Source of the DNA: Rouxiella silvae
GTDB lineage: Bacteria; Pseudomonadota; Gammaproteobacteria; Enterobacterales; Enterobacteriaceae
Direction of reading: 5' to 3'
Length of the DNA: 64,000 nucleotides
Assembly: GCF_002093625.1 (NCBI RefSeq)
Contig: NZ_MRWD01000001.1
Coordinates: forward strand, 124,001 to 188,000
Shown in pieces: positions 8,914-19,264 of this stretch (position 1 is its first letter; every line of letters starts with the position of its first letter). Below the pieces are notes generated by a model. The model searched no databases, was not told where the DNA came from, and saw only the letters and a program-made list of their open reading frames with translations. The position numbers were made by a program, and so were the translations under genes.

Positions 8914-10635
8914 ATGAAACAAACCGTCGCGGCATTTATCGCAAAAACATTCGAAGAAGCAGGCATAAAAAGAATTTGGGGTGTAACTGGCGATTCGCTG
9001 AACGGCCTCAGTGACAGCCTTAATCGCATGGGCACCATCGAGTGGATCGGCACCCGTCATGAAGAGGTTGCCGCCTTCGCCGCCGGTGCTGAAGCGCAAA
9101 TCACCGGTAAGTTAGCGGTGTGCGCCGGCTCTTGCGGACCCGGTAACCTGCACCTAATCAACGGCCTGTTTGACTGCCATCGCAACCGCGTGCCGGTCGT
9201 CGCCATCGCCGCGCATATCCCTTCCAGCGAAATTGGTAGTGGATATTTTCAGGAAACACACCCCACCGAGTTGTTCCGCGAGTGTAGTCATTACTGCGAG
9301 ATGATAAGCAATCCTGAACAGCTTCCACAGGTGCTGGCCATTGCGATGCGTAAAGCCATTCTCAACAAGGGCGTGTCAGTTATCGTTCTGCCCGGTGATG
9401 TTGCGCTAAAACCGGCACCGGAAAATGCTGTCACAACCTGGTATCAGCCGCTGCTGCCTGTAGTACAACCTGCACTTTCTGAAATTGAAAAACTCGCCAA
9501 ACTGTTGAACGACTCGTCCAACATTACGCTGATGTGCGGCAGCGGCTGCGCCGGTGCTCATCAGGAAGTGGTAAAACTGGCCGAAACGCTGAAAGCGCCG
9601 GTGGTTCATGCGCTGCGTGGAAAAGAACACATTGAGTGGGATAATCCTTACGATGTCGGAATGACCGGCCTGATTGGCTTCTCGTCGGGCTATCACGCCA
9701 TGATGAATGCCGACACATTGATCCTGCTGGGTACGCAGTTCCCGTATCGCGCGTTTTACCCAACCGATGCAAAAATCATTCAAATTGACATTAATCCAGG
9801 CAGCATCGGCTCGCACTGCCACGTAGATATGGCGCTGGTCGGCGATGTCAAAGCGACACTTGGCGCACTGTTGCCAGGCCTGATAGCGAAAACCGACGCC
9901 AGCTTCCTTGATAAGGCCCTTAAACACTATCGCGAGGCGCGCAAAGGTCTGGATGATCTGGCAACGTTAAACGACAAACAGGCTATTCATCCGCAGTATC
10001 TGGCTAAACAAATCAGTAAATTCGCCGATGAGGATGCTATTTTCACCTGCGACGTCGGTACGCCAACCGTCTGGGCCTGTCGTTACCTGGAAATGAATGG
10101 TAAACGTCGACTGCTCGGTTCGTTTAACCACGGATCGATGGCCAACGCCATGCCGCAGGCTATTGGCGCACAGGCTATCGACCGAGGCCGACAGGTTGTG
10201 GCAATGTGCGGTGACGGCGGCTTTGCCATGTTAATGGGCGATTTTTTGTCGATTGCGCAACATAAACTGCCCATTAAATTGGTCATCTTCAACAACAGCG
10301 TGCTGGGATTTGTCGCGATGGAAATGAAAGCCGGAGGGTATTTAACCGATGGCACCGAGCTGAAAAACCCCGACTTTGCGGCAATTGCCGAAGCCACCGG
10401 AATCAAAGGTATTCGGGTGGAGAAAGCCTCCGACGTTGACGCCGCGCTGCAGGAGGCCTTCGCTCACGACGGACCGGTGCTGATAGACGTGATAACCGCC
10501 AAGGAAGAGCTTGCCATGCCGCCGCAGATTAAAGCTGAGCAGGCCAAAGGCTTTAGCCTGTACATGCTGCGCGCCATTATCAACGGTCGCGGTGACGAAG
10601 TCGTTGAATTAGCTAAAACCAACTGGCTGCGTTAA
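8914..10635 (+). CDS. poxB: Pyruvate dehydrogenase (ubiquinone) / pyruvate oxidase
   Basis: A 573-residue peripheral membrane flavoenzyme (E. coli 572) that converts pyruvate to acetate and CO2 and reduces ubiquinone. The N-terminal ThDP domain has [16 protein letters not shown] with the catalytic Glu near residue 50. The middle domain binds FAD. The C-terminal domain has the ThDP-Mg motif [13 protein letters not shown] near residue 432. The last residues, [16 protein letters not shown], match the amphipathic lipid-binding tail that activates the enzyme at the membrane. GGAGGG precedes the ATG. hcp and hcr, upstream in E. coli, are absent here. Confidence 0.97.
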   Translation: MKQTVAAFIAKTFEEAGIKRIWGVTGDSLNGLSDSLNRMGTIEWIGTRHEEVAAFAAGAEAQITGKLAVCAGSCGPGNLHLINGLFDCHRNRVPVVAIAAHIPSSEIGSGYFQETHPTELFRECSHYCEMISNPEQLPQVLAIAMRKAILNKGVSVIVLPGDVALKPAPENAVTTWYQPLLPVVQPALSEIEKLAKLLNDSSNITLMCGSGCAGAHQEVVKLAETLKAPVVHALRGKEHIEWDNPYDVGMTGLIGFSSGYHAMMNADTLILLGTQFPYRAFYPTDAKIIQIDINPGSIGSHCHVDMALVGDVKATLGALLPGLIAKTDASFLDKALKHYREARKGLDDLATLNDKQAIHPQYLAKQISKFADEDAIFTCDVGTPTVWACRYLEMNGKRRLLGSFNHGSMANAMPQAIGAQAIDRGRQVVAMCGDGGFAMLMGDFLSIAQHKLPIKLVIFNNSVLGFVAMEMKAGGYLTDGTELKNPDFAAIAEATGIKGIRVEKASDVDAALQEAFAHDGPVLIDVITAKEELAMPPQIKAEQAKGFSLYMLRAIINGRGDEVVELAKTNWLR

Positions 10636-10684
10636 GGAAAGCGCTCTGCATTTTGCCAGATTATGGGTATATAGTGGTAAACCC

Positions 10685-10718
10685 TTTCCCGTGGGTGCGA
10701 ATTTCGCCCTGCGGGAAA
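10685..10718. repeat. Long imperfect stem-loop between poxB and ltaE
   Basis: TTTCCCG (10685-10691) pairs with CGGGAAA (10712-10718), and an inner GCG..CGC stem (10697-10707) sits within the loop. There is no trailing T-run, so it is more likely an mRNA structure or a REP-like unit than a terminator. Confidence 0.5.
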
Positions 10719-10770
10719 CGGCAATACATTACGGTAACCTGTTTCAGGCCAATAGTGAGAGGAAGCAACG

Positions 10771-11784
10771 TTGATCGATTTACGCAGTGACACCGTTACG
10801 CGCCCGAGTGAGGCTATGCGTCAAGCCATGTATCAGGCCGAAGTAGGTGATGATGTATACGGCGATGACCCCACAGTTAACGCATTACAGGCAATGGCCT
10901 GCGAGCTTACAGGCAAAGAAGCCGCCCTGTTTTTCCCGACCGGTACCCAGGCTAATCTGGTTGCCCTGCTCTCTCACTGCCAGCGCGGTGATGAGTACAT
11001 CGTCGGCCAAAAAGCCCATAACTATATGTATGAGGCCGGAGGGGCAGCAGTATTAGGCAGCATTCAGCCCCAACCGCTGGACATGGCAGACGACGGCTCT
11101 ATCCCGCTTGAAAAAGTCGCCGCCGCCATTAAGCCTGATGATATTCACTTTGCCCGCACCCGATTGTTGAGTCTCGAAAACACGCACAGCGGAAAAGTAT
11201 TGCCCATTGCGTATTTGAAGCAGGCCTTTGAATTTACGCGTGAAAAAAATCTCTCACTGCACATAGACGGGGCCCGCATTCTCAATGCCGCCGTTGCGCT
11301 CGAGATTCCTTTAAGCGACATCACCCGCTATTGCGATACCCTGACTATTTGCCTCTCGAAAGGTCTGGGAGCGCCCGTGGGTTCACTGCTGTGTGGTAGC
11401 AAAGCGTTTATTCAGCACGCCAACCGCTGGAGAAAAATGACCGGTGGCGGCATGCGCCAGTCAGGTATTCTCGCAGCAGCGGGAATTTATGCGTTAGAAA
11501 ACAACGTTCAACGCCTCAAAGAAGATCACGACAACGCCGCTTGGCTTGAACAACAGCTGCGGGACATTGGCCTCGATATCGTCGAACCGGGTGCGCAAAC
11601 CAATATACTGTACGTTCGTCAATCCTCTGAGCTGGCATCAAAACTTGGCCCATGGATGCGCCAACACGGTGTGCTGATAGGCTCAGGCCCGCTGACCCGC
11701 CTCATTACGCACATCAATTTAAGCCGTCAGGATTTAGAAAAAGTTGTCAGCCTGTGGCAACAATTTTTGCGTAATCCGGGTTAA
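10771..11784 (+). CDS. ltaE: Low-specificity L-threonine aldolase
   Basis: A 337-residue PLP enzyme that cleaves L-allo-threonine and L-threonine to glycine and acetaldehyde. The PLP-binding lysine is Lys197 in [13 protein letters not shown], and the stacking His83 lies in KAHNY. The Asp/Arg pair is in HIDGARI. The start is a TTG at 10771: translation from it gives [13 protein letters not shown], identical to E. coli at this end, and GAGAGGAAG lies five bases upstream; no ATG is suitably placed. It keeps the poxB-ltaE-ybjT order. Confidence 0.96.
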   Translation: MIDLRSDTVTRPSEAMRQAMYQAEVGDDVYGDDPTVNALQAMACELTGKEAALFFPTGTQANLVALLSHCQRGDEYIVGQKAHNYMYEAGGAAVLGSIQPQPLDMADDGSIPLEKVAAAIKPDDIHFARTRLLSLENTHSGKVLPIAYLKQAFEFTREKNLSLHIDGARILNAAVALEIPLSDITRYCDTLTICLSKGLGAPVGSLLCGSKAFIQHANRWRKMTGGGMRQSGILAAAGIYALENNVQRLKEDHDNAAWLEQQLRDIGLDIVEPGAQTNILYVRQSSELASKLGPWMRQHGVLIGSGPLTRLITHINLSRQDLEKVVSLWQQFLRNPG

Positions 11785-11872
11785 TTCACTGTCCGCAGTC
11801 TTGTAAGAGAGCGCGGACATTGCTCTCCGTCTGCGGGCAAATTCTTGTCACTTTGAACGAGCAAAATGGAAG

Positions 11873-13327
11873 ATGCCTACACTTAACGCAGAGACGCGAG
11901 TCGTCGTTCTCGGCGCCAGCGGCTACATTGGTCGACATTTAACGGACTACCTTAACCGGCAGGGCTATCAGGTTACCGCCGCCGCAAGGCGCAGAGACTG
12001 GCTGGTTGCACAAAAATGGCCCGGTGTTCGCTGCTGTTTTGCCGATGTCTATCATAACGCCAGTTTGCGCGACGCCTTTGACGGCGCCGAGGTGCTGTTT
12101 TATCTGGTCCACGCGGTAAGCGAGGACGATGATCTGTTCGAGAAGGAGCGTCAGGCAGCTCAAAATGTACTGTTGGCCCTAAAAGATTCATCAATAAAGC
12201 AGATTATTTATCTGGGGGCGATGCAGCCGGAAAATCCTACCTCCACGCATTTACAGGCGAGAAAGCTTACTGGCGATCTTTTTCGCATGGGAAATATACC
12301 GGTCATTGAAGTGCGCGCAGGCATGGTGATTGGCCCTGGTTCTGCGGCCTTCGAGGTAATGCGCGACATGGTATATAATCTCAAGGTGCTCACTCCCCCA
12401 TCATGGGTGAGAAAACACTCGGCTCCGATCGCGCTGCCGGATCTGTTGCATTATCTCGGCGGATTGATTGGCTGTCCCTCTCCTCGTCATTTGATCTTTG
12501 ATGCCACTGGCCCGGAATACCTGAGTTACCGTCAGCTGATGGAGCGTTTTATTGCGCTCAGTGGCCGACGTCGTTGGCTGTTTCCGATCCCCTTACCTAC
12601 ACAGCTTATCTCCGTTCTGTTTCTCAGCCTGCTTACGTCTGTTCCTTCCCAGTTAGTCAAAGCGCTGATTCAAGGACTAAAACAGGATTTGCCCGCCAAT
12701 GGCAAGACGCTTCAGGAACTGCTGCCTCAACGGCTGACGTCGATTGACGACGCCATTAATCAGACGCTGGCGCAGGAAGCGGAGCAGGTACTGAACTCTC
12801 CAGAATGGGCCAACGATGCCGATGCTCATCTGCGCTGGCGTGAGGACTATGCCTTTTACCCCAAGCAGGCAGGATTTAGGCTCGAAACCTCGGCCTCCAT
12901 CAAGGCTTTGTGGCTGGTGATTAATCAACTGGGCGGAGAAGAGGGATTCTTTTATGCTCCCGCGCTTTGGCGTCTTCGAGGCAGAATAGACAGGCTATTG
13001 GGTCATAAAACACCCACCGGACGTCCGGCTAAGCCGCTGTTGGCAGTGGGAGATAAAGTCGATAGCTGGAAAGTTATTAATATCGTTCCCGGTAAAACTC
13101 TGTCACTCCTGTTTGGCATGAAGGCTCCCGGGTTGGGTCGGCTCACGTTTACACTCAAGGACCACGGCGAAAGGCGCAGTCTGGACATTACTGCATGGTG
13201 GCATCCCGCCGGTGCTCGCGGCCTTTTGTACTGGTTCAGTATGATGCCTGCACACCTTTTTGTCTTTCGCGGCATGGCAAAACGGATTGCCAGTTTGGCG
13301 CGACAAAAAGATCGGCGGGGTCACTAA
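11873..13327 (+). CDS. ybjT: NAD(P)-binding protein YbjT (DUF2867)
   Basis: A 484-residue protein with an N-terminal atypical short-chain dehydrogenase/NmrA-like Rossmann domain (VVVLGASGYIGRHL) and a C-terminal DUF2867 domain, including SWKVINIVPGKTLSLLFGM and the aromatic tail LLYWFSMMPAHLFVFRGM. The tail is probably membrane-associated. No reaction has been shown for this family to my knowledge. The ATG at 11873 is adjacent to GGAAG, closer than optimal, so the start is slightly uncertain. It keeps E. coli order with ybjS. Confidence 0.88.
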   Translation: MPTLNAETRVVVLGASGYIGRHLTDYLNRQGYQVTAAARRRDWLVAQKWPGVRCCFADVYHNASLRDAFDGAEVLFYLVHAVSEDDDLFEKERQAAQNVLLALKDSSIKQIIYLGAMQPENPTSTHLQARKLTGDLFRMGNIPVIEVRAGMVIGPGSAAFEVMRDMVYNLKVLTPPSWVRKHSAPIALPDLLHYLGGLIGCPSPRHLIFDATGPEYLSYRQLMERFIALSGRRRWLFPIPLPTQLISVLFLSLLTSVPSQLVKALIQGLKQDLPANGKTLQELLPQRLTSIDDAINQTLAQEAEQVLNSPEWANDADAHLRWREDYAFYPKQAGFRLETSASIKALWLVINQLGGEEGFFYAPALWRLRGRIDRLLGHKTPTGRPAKPLLAVGDKVDSWKVINIVPGKTLSLLFGMKAPGLGRLTFTLKDHGERRSLDITAWWHPAGARGLLYWFSMMPAHLFVFRGMAKRIASLARQKDRRGH

Positions 13328-13482
13328 AAAAGCAGCCGGTTATTTTGCAGGCAAACGCACTGAGAGTGTCACAAGTTCTCCCGTTTCCCATTGCATAGCA
13401 TTTAATTTCAAGAAAGAATGGCCGCCTATTTGCCCAAGCTTACGTTAGGGGCTTCGGCAACGACAATTTTTACGGAATTCGG

Positions 13483-14520
13483 ATGCATATGAAGGTATTG
13501 GTTACCGGCGCAACCAGTGGTCCAGGCCGCAACGCAGTGGAATATCTGTGTAAAAAAGGCATAAAAGTCAGGGCGACGGGTCGCAATGCGGCAATGGGCC
13601 CTCTGCTGGAAAAACTGGGGGCGGAATTTATTCATGCCGATCTGACCAATCTGGTTTCCGCCCAGGCGAAAGTGCTGCTGGCCGACGTTGATACCCTTTG
13701 GCACTGCTCTGGGCTAAGTGCACCCTGGGGCAGTGAGCAGGATTTTCAACTCGCCAACGTACGCGCCACGCGTCGCCTCGGCGAATGGGCCGCCGCCTAC
13801 GGCGTAGAGAACTTTATCCACCTATCTTCTCCGGCGATTTATTTCGACTTCCACCATCATCGTAATATTAAAGAAGAGTTTCGTCCTGCGCGCTTTGCCA
13901 ACCAGTTTGCCCGCAGCAAAGCCGCCGCCGAGCAGGTCATCACAACTCTTGCCCTCTCTAATCCGCAAACGCATTTTACTATTTTACGCCCGCAGGGGAT
14001 TTTTGGACCACACGACAACGTGCTGTTGCCAAGACTATTGCAGATGATTAAGTACGGCACGCTAATGCTGCCGCGGGGTGGTGATGCACTGGTTGATATG
14101 ACCTTCGTTGAAAACGTTGCCCATGCCATGTGGCTGGCAACTGAGAGTCAGAGTCACGAGTCTGGCAGAGCCTATAACATCACGAATATGCAGCCACGCC
14201 CGCTGAAATCGCTGATTGCACAGCTGATGGACGGTCTGGACGTTAAGTATCGCATCCGATCCGTGCCTTATCCGCTGCTGGATATGATGGCGCGCGGCAT
14301 GGAAAAATTGGGCCGCAAGCAGCACCGCGAGCCGATGCTGACTCACTACAGCGTAGCCAAGCTTAATTTTGACGTCACCCTTGATACGCAGCGTGCCGAA
14401 ACAGAGCTGGGCTACCGTCCCATCGTCTCACTCGACGAAGGCATCCGTCGCACCGCCGTTTGGCTAAAAGACCATGGAAAACTGCAACAGCAGCAAGGCA
14501 TTGTCGGCCATCCTAACTAA
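13483..14520 (+). CDS. ybjS: NAD-dependent epimerase/dehydratase family protein YbjS
   Basis: A 345-residue extended short-chain dehydrogenase. The nucleotide-binding loop is GATSGPGR near residues 9-16, with Pro where E. coli has Leu. The active-site region has [14 protein letters not shown], followed by the SKAAAEQ segment. Substrate is unknown; the family resembles 3-beta-hydroxysteroid dehydrogenase/isomerases. A second ATG at 13489 is possible (MKVLVTG). Its stop codon overlaps the convergent amiD stop by three bases. Confidence 0.88.
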   Translation: MHMKVLVTGATSGPGRNAVEYLCKKGIKVRATGRNAAMGPLLEKLGAEFIHADLTNLVSAQAKVLLADVDTLWHCSGLSAPWGSEQDFQLANVRATRRLGEWAAAYGVENFIHLSSPAIYFDFHHHRNIKEEFRPARFANQFARSKAAAEQVITTLALSNPQTHFTILRPQGIFGPHDNVLLPRLLQMIKYGTLMLPRGGDALVDMTFVENVAHAMWLATESQSHESGRAYNITNMQPRPLKSLIAQLMDGLDVKYRIRSVPYPLLDMMARGMEKLGRKQHREPMLTHYSVAKLNFDVTLDTQRAETELGYRPIVSLDEGIRRTAVWLKDHGKLQQQQGIVGHPN

Positions 14521-15368
14521 TCAGCTGACGACGGATACTGTTGTAATAACGCATCGACGATGGCTTCGCTCTCGGCATCTGCATTTCCCTGATAATCACT
14601 CTGCCTGAAGTGCATTTGAAATGCCCTGATCACGCGACGCTGCTGACGTGGCGTCATATCCGCACTCACCGGATATCCGTATCGCGCCAACTTACTGAGC
14701 AATAAAGCACTTTCGACCGGCTGATGCGGGTCACGCCCGTGTAAAAAAGCTTTCACTCGCCACGCCTGCGGCCAGGCACCTACGCCGTTCTCTGCCAACG
14801 CCTGCCAGGGAAACAGCGGCCCCGGATCTTCCTTGCGCTGAGGGGCAATATCGCTGTGCGCGACAACGTTCTGCGGTGCTAACTGATAGCGTTTTACAAT
14901 GTCTTTACTGAGCGACGTCAGCAACGCGATTTGCTCGGGCGGAAAAGGATAAAATCGCTGCGCCAACAGCCGTTGTGAATAGCCTTTATTTTCCAGTTCT
15001 ATCCCGATGGACGTGTCGTTAAGATTGGTTCTGCCCCGCCATCCGCTGGCACCTGCATGCCAGGCCCTCATGGATTCGGGAACCAACTGCCAGGCAACAG
15101 GCTGACCGTTAACGTGCGGAGGCCGCGCCGGAATCAGATAATGGGCACTCACGTGCTCATCAGTCAGTGTATTCAGGGCGCTGTGGAAATCTTCGGCGGT
15201 ATAGTGAATCACCAAAAAACGTATGCGCTGATCGGCCCCCTGCGCCTGCCGAGTCGTTTCAAGCACATAATTATGCTGACCCGCCTTAGGTAGTGATGTT
15301 TGGCAACCCACCAGCATCAATAGCCCTGCCAGAATCAACGTAGCCTGACAACGTTGTAGAAAAATCAT
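14517..15368 (-). CDS. amiD: N-acetylmuramoyl-L-alanine amidase AmiD (lipoprotein)
   Basis: A 283-residue outer-membrane lipoprotein of the amidase_2/PGRP fold. It cleaves the bond between N-acetylmuramic or anhydro-muramic acid and the peptide stem. A signal peptide ends in the lipobox LVGC (Cys22), with Gln at +2, which favours outer-membrane sorting. Zinc ligands are expected in VIHYTAEDF and [17 protein letters not shown]-terminal peptidoglycan-binding-like region ends the protein. The ATG at 15368 has a strong AGGGAAGGG; an upstream in-frame start would spoil the signal peptide. It is convergent with ybjS and overlaps its end. Confidence 0.93.
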   Translation of the reverse strand: MIFLQRCQATLILAGLLMLVGCQTSLPKAGQHNYVLETTRQAQGADQRIRFLVIHYTAEDFHSALNTLTDEHVSAHYLIPARPPHVNGQPVAWQLVPESMRAWHAGASGWRGRTNLNDTSIGIELENKGYSQRLLAQRFYPFPPEQIALLTSLSKDIVKRYQLAPQNVVAHSDIAPQRKEDPGPLFPWQALAENGVGAWPQAWRVKAFLHGRDPHQPVESALLLSKLARYGYPVSADMTPRQQRRVIRAFQMHFRQSDYQGNADAESEAIVDALLQQYPSSAD

Positions 15369-15511
15369 GTTATTGCCCTTCCCTGAGTGAGCACGTATTT
15401 CATCTTTAGAAGTGTAACCGGTCATGCAACATTAGAAATCGGATTTATACTTATGATGACTGTAAATGGAATGTTTGCTGGAAAACCTTTATGCATACGT
15501 CAAGGATTACA

Positions 15512-16096
15512 ATGAAAAAGAGACTGATAACCCCCATTTTACCGCTGTTACTGGCTCTCGGCGGCTGTACCCAGGTAACGCCCGCCTATCAGGATATTGG
15601 TAGCAGAAACGCCCCCTGCATCGATGGAGGTCCCGATGCCGTTGCGCAGCAGTTCTACGATTACCGCATCAGCAAACACCAGAGCGGATTCCCTACCACC
15701 AGCCAGTTGTCGGAATATCGCCCCTATCTGAGCAACGATTTGTATCAGGCGCTGCTTAACGCACAGCATGAACCTAAAATTGACGTGGCTGCCACGCCAA
15801 ATGAGAAATCGGGTCAAACTACCGGCGACGTTTTCTCAAGCCTGTTCCAAGGCCCCACCTCGGTAAAGGTCGCGAGTGCATCCACTATTCCGAATACCGA
15901 TGCGCGGAACATTCCGCTGCGGGTGAGCATGGTTAACGACAGCAATAAAGGCCAGCAGGCCACGTGGAAAGATGAAGTATTAATGACGCGACAGGGCCAC
16001 TGCTGGGCGATAGACGACGTGCGCTACATGGCGAACCTCGACTTTGCCTCCAGCGGCAGTTTGCGTCAGGTGTTAGAAAAAAATCGCGAAAAATGA
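15512..16096 (+). CDS. ybjP: Lipoprotein YbjP (DUF3828)
   Basis: A 194-residue predicted lipoprotein. The signal peptide MKKRLITPILPLLLALGGC gives lipidated Cys19, with Thr at +2 (outer membrane). The mature domain has the family pattern CIDGGPDAVAQQFYDYRIS, ASASTIPNTDARNIPLRVSM and a late GHCWAIDDVRYM. Function is unknown. The ATG at 15512 is preferred over one at 15491 because AAGGA lies six bases before it and the signal peptide is then standard. It lies between amiD and the art operon as in E. coli. Confidence 0.88.
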   Translation: MKKRLITPILPLLLALGGCTQVTPAYQDIGSRNAPCIDGGPDAVAQQFYDYRISKHQSGFPTTSQLSEYRPYLSNDLYQALLNAQHEPKIDVAATPNEKSGQTTGDVFSSLFQGPTSVKVASASTIPNTDARNIPLRVSMVNDSNKGQQATWKDEVLMTRQGHCWAIDDVRYMANLDFASSGSLRQVLEKNREK

Positions 16097-16191
16097 GCGA
16101 AAACGTGTAGACCTGCAACACCTCATTAACGCTATCTTATGCTAAGTTTAGGGATCAGGCCGCACACAAATAAATTTTAACCCGTCATTGT

Positions 16192-16205
16192 TGCATAACT
16201 ATGCT
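16192..16205 (+). promoter_or_regulatory. ARG-box-like palindrome upstream of artP
   Basis: TGCATAACTATGCT matches the ArgR half-site pattern TGAAT(W4)ATTCA at about 10 of 14 positions, 47 bases before artP. art transporter genes belong to the ArgR regulon in E. coli. Weak by itself but well placed. Confidence 0.35.
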
Positions 16206-16251
16206 ACAGGGGTTACCCTCTGCGGCATTAATGGCTATTCAGTATTTGCGC

Positions 16252-16980
16252 ATGAGTATTCAACTAAACAGTATTAACTGCTTCTACGGTGCCCATCAGG
16301 CACTCTTTGACATCCAGCTTGACTGTCAGGCGGGTGAAACACTGGTGCTGCTCGGACCGAGCGGTGCAGGTAAAAGTTCGCTTCTGCGGGTGTTGAACCT
16401 GTTGGAAATGCCGCGTTCTGGCACTTTGCACATCGCTGGTAATCAATTCGACTTCCAAAAGAAGCCGGATGAAAAGGCTGTCCGCGAGCTGCGTCAAAAC
16501 GTCGGCATGGTATTCCAACAGTACAACCTTTGGCCGCATCGTACTGTACTCGACAACCTGCTCGAGGCACCCTGCCGCGTGTTGGGTTTAAGCAAAGAGG
16601 CCGCCATGGCGCGCGCTGAAAAATTGCTGACCCGCCTGCGTCTGACTGACTTTGCCAAACGTTTTCCGCTGCATCTTTCCGGTGGACAGCAACAGCGCGT
16701 GGCCATTGCTCGTGCGCTGATGATGGAGCCTCAGGTTCTGCTGTTTGACGAACCCACTGCGGCGCTTGACCCGGAAATCACCGCTCAAATCGTCAGCATT
16801 ATTCGTGAGCTTGCCGATACTGGGATTACCCAGGTTATCGTCACCCACGAAGTTGAAGTGGCACGTAAAACGGCGACCCGCGTGGTCTACATGGAAAATG
16901 GCCGCATCGTTGAGCAAGGTGATGCCAACTGTTTCGCGCAGCCGCAAACCCGTGAGTTTGCCAGCTATTTATCACATTGA
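16252..16980 (+). CDS. artP: Arginine ABC transporter ATP-binding protein ArtP
   Basis: A 242-residue ABC ATPase, the same length as in E. coli. Walker A is GPSGAGKSS (35-43), the signature is LSGGQQQ, and Walker B is [12 protein letters not shown]. It energises periplasmic arginine uptake with ArtQ, ArtM and a binding protein. In-frame codons continue upstream to 16201, but starting at 16252 gives [21 protein letters not shown], which aligns with E. coli from residue 1; its ribosome site is weak. First gene of artPIQM. Confidence 0.96.
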   Translation: MSIQLNSINCFYGAHQALFDIQLDCQAGETLVLLGPSGAGKSSLLRVLNLLEMPRSGTLHIAGNQFDFQKKPDEKAVRELRQNVGMVFQQYNLWPHRTVLDNLLEAPCRVLGLSKEAAMARAEKLLTRLRLTDFAKRFPLHLSGGQQQRVAIARALMMEPQVLLFDEPTAALDPEITAQIVSIIRELADTGITQVIVTHEVEVARKTATRVVYMENGRIVEQGDANCFAQPQTREFASYLSH

Positions 16981-17011
16981 TTGGCCTTTAATCTCTATCA
17001 TGGAGTTTCAA

Positions 17012-17743
17012 ATGAAAAAGTTTTTAGTTGCGGCTATTTTGGCCGGTGTCAGCTTGTCCGCCAGCGCGGCAGAAACCATTCGTTTCGCAACCGAAGCAGG
17101 TTATGCACCGTTTGAATTTGTAGGTGCAGACAACAAAATCCAGGGCTTCGATATCGACTTGGCCAACGCAATGTGTAAAGAGATGCAGGCAACCTGTACC
17201 TTCACCAACCAGTCTTTCGACAGCCTGATCCCAAGCCTTAAATTCCGTCGCATTGACGCCGTTATCTCAGGCATGGACATTACTGCCGAGCGTTTGAAGC
17301 AGGTTTCCTTCACCAATGCTTACTACGATAACTCCGCTATCTTCTTTGCGCAGAAAGGTAAATTCACCGATCTCGCGTCACTCAAAGGTAAGCGCGTCGG
17401 CATTCAGAACGGCACCACCCACCAGAAATACCTGATGGACAAGCACGCTGAAATCACTGCTGTTCCTTACGACAGCTATCAAAATGCGGTGTTGGATCTG
17501 AAAAACGGCCGCCTTGACGCCGTATTCGGCGATACCGCCGTGGTTCAGGAGTTTCTAAAACAAAATCCAAGCTTGGGCACTGTCGGCGATAAAATTACCG
17601 ATCAAAGCTACTTCGGCTCCGGTCTGGGCATCGCCGTTCGTCAGAATAATACCGAGCTGTTGGGTAAAATGAACGATGCGCTGGCGAAAGTCAGGCAGGA
17701 TGGAACTTACAAAACGCTGTATACCAAATGGTTCCAGCAGTAA
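17012..17743 (+). CDS. artI: Arginine ABC transporter substrate-binding protein ArtI
   Basis: A 243-residue periplasmic binding protein. A signal peptide of about 19 residues (ending SASA) precedes AETIRFATEAGYAPFEF, the start of the family-3 solute-binding domain. The segments SLIPSLKFRR, ISGMDIT and VFGDTAVVQEFL are typical of ArtI/ArtJ. Because it lies between artP and artQ it is called ArtI; artJ is not present downstream of artM. Which basic amino acid it prefers cannot be read from sequence. The start has GGAG upstream and lies 31 bases after artP. Confidence 0.93.
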   Translation: MKKFLVAAILAGVSLSASAAETIRFATEAGYAPFEFVGADNKIQGFDIDLANAMCKEMQATCTFTNQSFDSLIPSLKFRRIDAVISGMDITAERLKQVSFTNAYYDNSAIFFAQKGKFTDLASLKGKRVGIQNGTTHQKYLMDKHAEITAVPYDSYQNAVLDLKNGRLDAVFGDTAVVQEFLKQNPSLGTVGDKITDQSYFGSGLGIAVRQNNTELLGKMNDALAKVRQDGTYKTLYTKWFQQ

Positions 17744-17754
17744 TCTGACTATCG

Positions 17755-18471
17755 ATGATTGAACTTCAACCTCTGCTAAGCGCCGCCGGCATGACCGTCG
17801 GCCTTGCCATCTGTGCTCTGATACTCGGCCTGTTTTTGGCGATGCTGTTTGCGGTATGGGAGTCTTCTCCCTGGAAACCGCTCAGCTGGCTGGGAACAGC
17901 CTGGGTGACGATTTTGCGCGGACTGCCTGAAATTCTGGTGGTGCTGTTTATCTATTTCGGTTCGTCGCAACTGCTATTAACCCTGTCCGACGGATTTAGT
18001 ATTAACCTCGGTTTTTTCCAGATCCCGGTTAAGTTGCCGATTGATAATTTCGAAATCAGCCCGTTTGTCTGTGGCGTAATAGCACTGTCACTGCTGTATT
18101 CGGCCTACGCCTCGCAGACGCTGCGCGGTGCACTCAAGGCCGTACCCCACGGTCAATGGGAGTCGGGTCAGGCACTGGGCATGCGAAAAGTCGCGATTTT
18201 CTTCCGACTGATTATGCCGCAGATGTGGCGTCATGCCCTTCCGGGCTTGGGCAACCAATGGCTGGTATTGTTAAAAGACACCGCGCTGGTGTCACTTATC
18301 AGCGTTAACGACCTGATGCTGCAAACCAAGAGCATTGCCACCCGCACTCAGGAGCCATTCACTTGGTATATGACTGCGGCAGGCATTTATCTGGTCGTCA
18401 CCCTGTTTAGCCAGTTCGTCATAAAACGCATCGAACTCCGCACCACCCGCTTTGAACGGAGCGCTTCCTGA
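17755..18471 (+). CDS. artQ: Arginine ABC transporter permease ArtQ
   Basis: A 238-residue inner-membrane permease, as long as in E. coli. The chain has several hydrophobic helices and the cytoplasmic EAA-type loop [24 protein letters not shown], which contacts ArtP. It starts 11 bases after artI and its TGA overlaps the ArtM start by one base, which indicates translational coupling. Confidence 0.96.
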   Translation: MIELQPLLSAAGMTVGLAICALILGLFLAMLFAVWESSPWKPLSWLGTAWVTILRGLPEILVVLFIYFGSSQLLLTLSDGFSINLGFFQIPVKLPIDNFEISPFVCGVIALSLLYSAYASQTLRGALKAVPHGQWESGQALGMRKVAIFFRLIMPQMWRHALPGLGNQWLVLLKDTALVSLISVNDLMLQTKSIATRTQEPFTWYMTAAGIYLVVTLFSQFVIKRIELRTTRFERSAS

Positions 18472-19139
18472 TGTGGGAATATTTGCCTGAAGTTTTAAAA
18501 GGCCTGCACACCAGTCTGACGCTAACCGTGGGTGCGCTGATTGTTGCACTGCTGCTGTCGGTGTTATTTACCGTGATACTGACGCTGAAAGTACCCGTGC
18601 TCAACGCAGTGGTTCGCGGCTACATCACGCTGTTTACCGGTACGCCACTGCTGGTACAAATCTTTCTACTTTACTACGGTCCGGGGCAATTCCCTTCGAT
18701 TCGCGAGATCCCTTGGCTGTGGGAAATGCTTTCACAGCCGTGGTTGTGTGCAATGTTTGCCCTCGCACTGAACAGTGCCGCGTACACCACCCAACTGTTT
18801 ACCGGCGCGGTCAGAGCTATTCCTCGGGGCCAGTGGGAATCATGTGAATCACTGGGCATGTCGAAAAAACAATCTCTGCGGATCCTGCTGCCCTTTGCGT
18901 TTAAACGTGCGCTGTCGTCTTATTCCAACGAAGTGGTGCTGGTATTTAAAAGCACTTCACTGGCGTACACCATCACCCTGATGGATGTTATGGGACACAG
19001 CCAGTTGATGTATGGTCGTACTTACGACGTGATGGTATTTGGCGCTGCTGGGGTGGTTTATCTGTGTGTCAACGGCCTGCTAACACTAATGATGCGCCTG
19101 ATCGAGCGACGCGCACTGGCGTTTGAACGTCGGAACTAG
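18471..19139 (+). CDS. artM: Arginine ABC transporter permease ArtM
   Basis: A 222-residue partner permease. The EAA-type loop is GQWESCESLGMSKKQSLRILLP, and the N-terminal motif GTPLLVQIFLLYYGPGQFPSI is typical of polar amino acid permeases. The start ATG shares its A with the artQ stop (TGATG). Last gene of the operon, followed by a strong stem-loop. Confidence 0.96.
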   Translation: MWEYLPEVLKGLHTSLTLTVGALIVALLLSVLFTVILTLKVPVLNAVVRGYITLFTGTPLLVQIFLLYYGPGQFPSIREIPWLWEMLSQPWLCAMFALALNSAAYTTQLFTGAVRAIPRGQWESCESLGMSKKQSLRILLPFAFKRALSSYSNEVVLVFKSTSLAYTITLMDVMGHSQLMYGRTYDVMVFGAAGVVYLCVNGLLTLMMRLIERRALAFERRN

Positions 19140-19181
19140 GCACCCACGGTGATAGAAAACCCTATTAAGTGAGTTATTGAT

Positions 19182-19213
19182 GATAGAAGGCGGCAGAAAT
19201 GCCGCCTTCTATC
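19182..19213 (+). terminator. Strong stem-loop after artM
   Basis: GATAGAAGGCGGC (19182-19194) and GCCGCCTTCTATC (19201-19213) form a perfect 13-bp stem with a six-base loop, between convergent artM and the TetR gene. There is no T-run on either strand, so it may act as a pause or stabiliser rather than a classical terminator. Confidence 0.6.
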
Positions 19214-19264
19214 ATTGATGCACCTAGCTACGCGACCGGTGAGCCGCGAGGTGACTGCTTTGAT

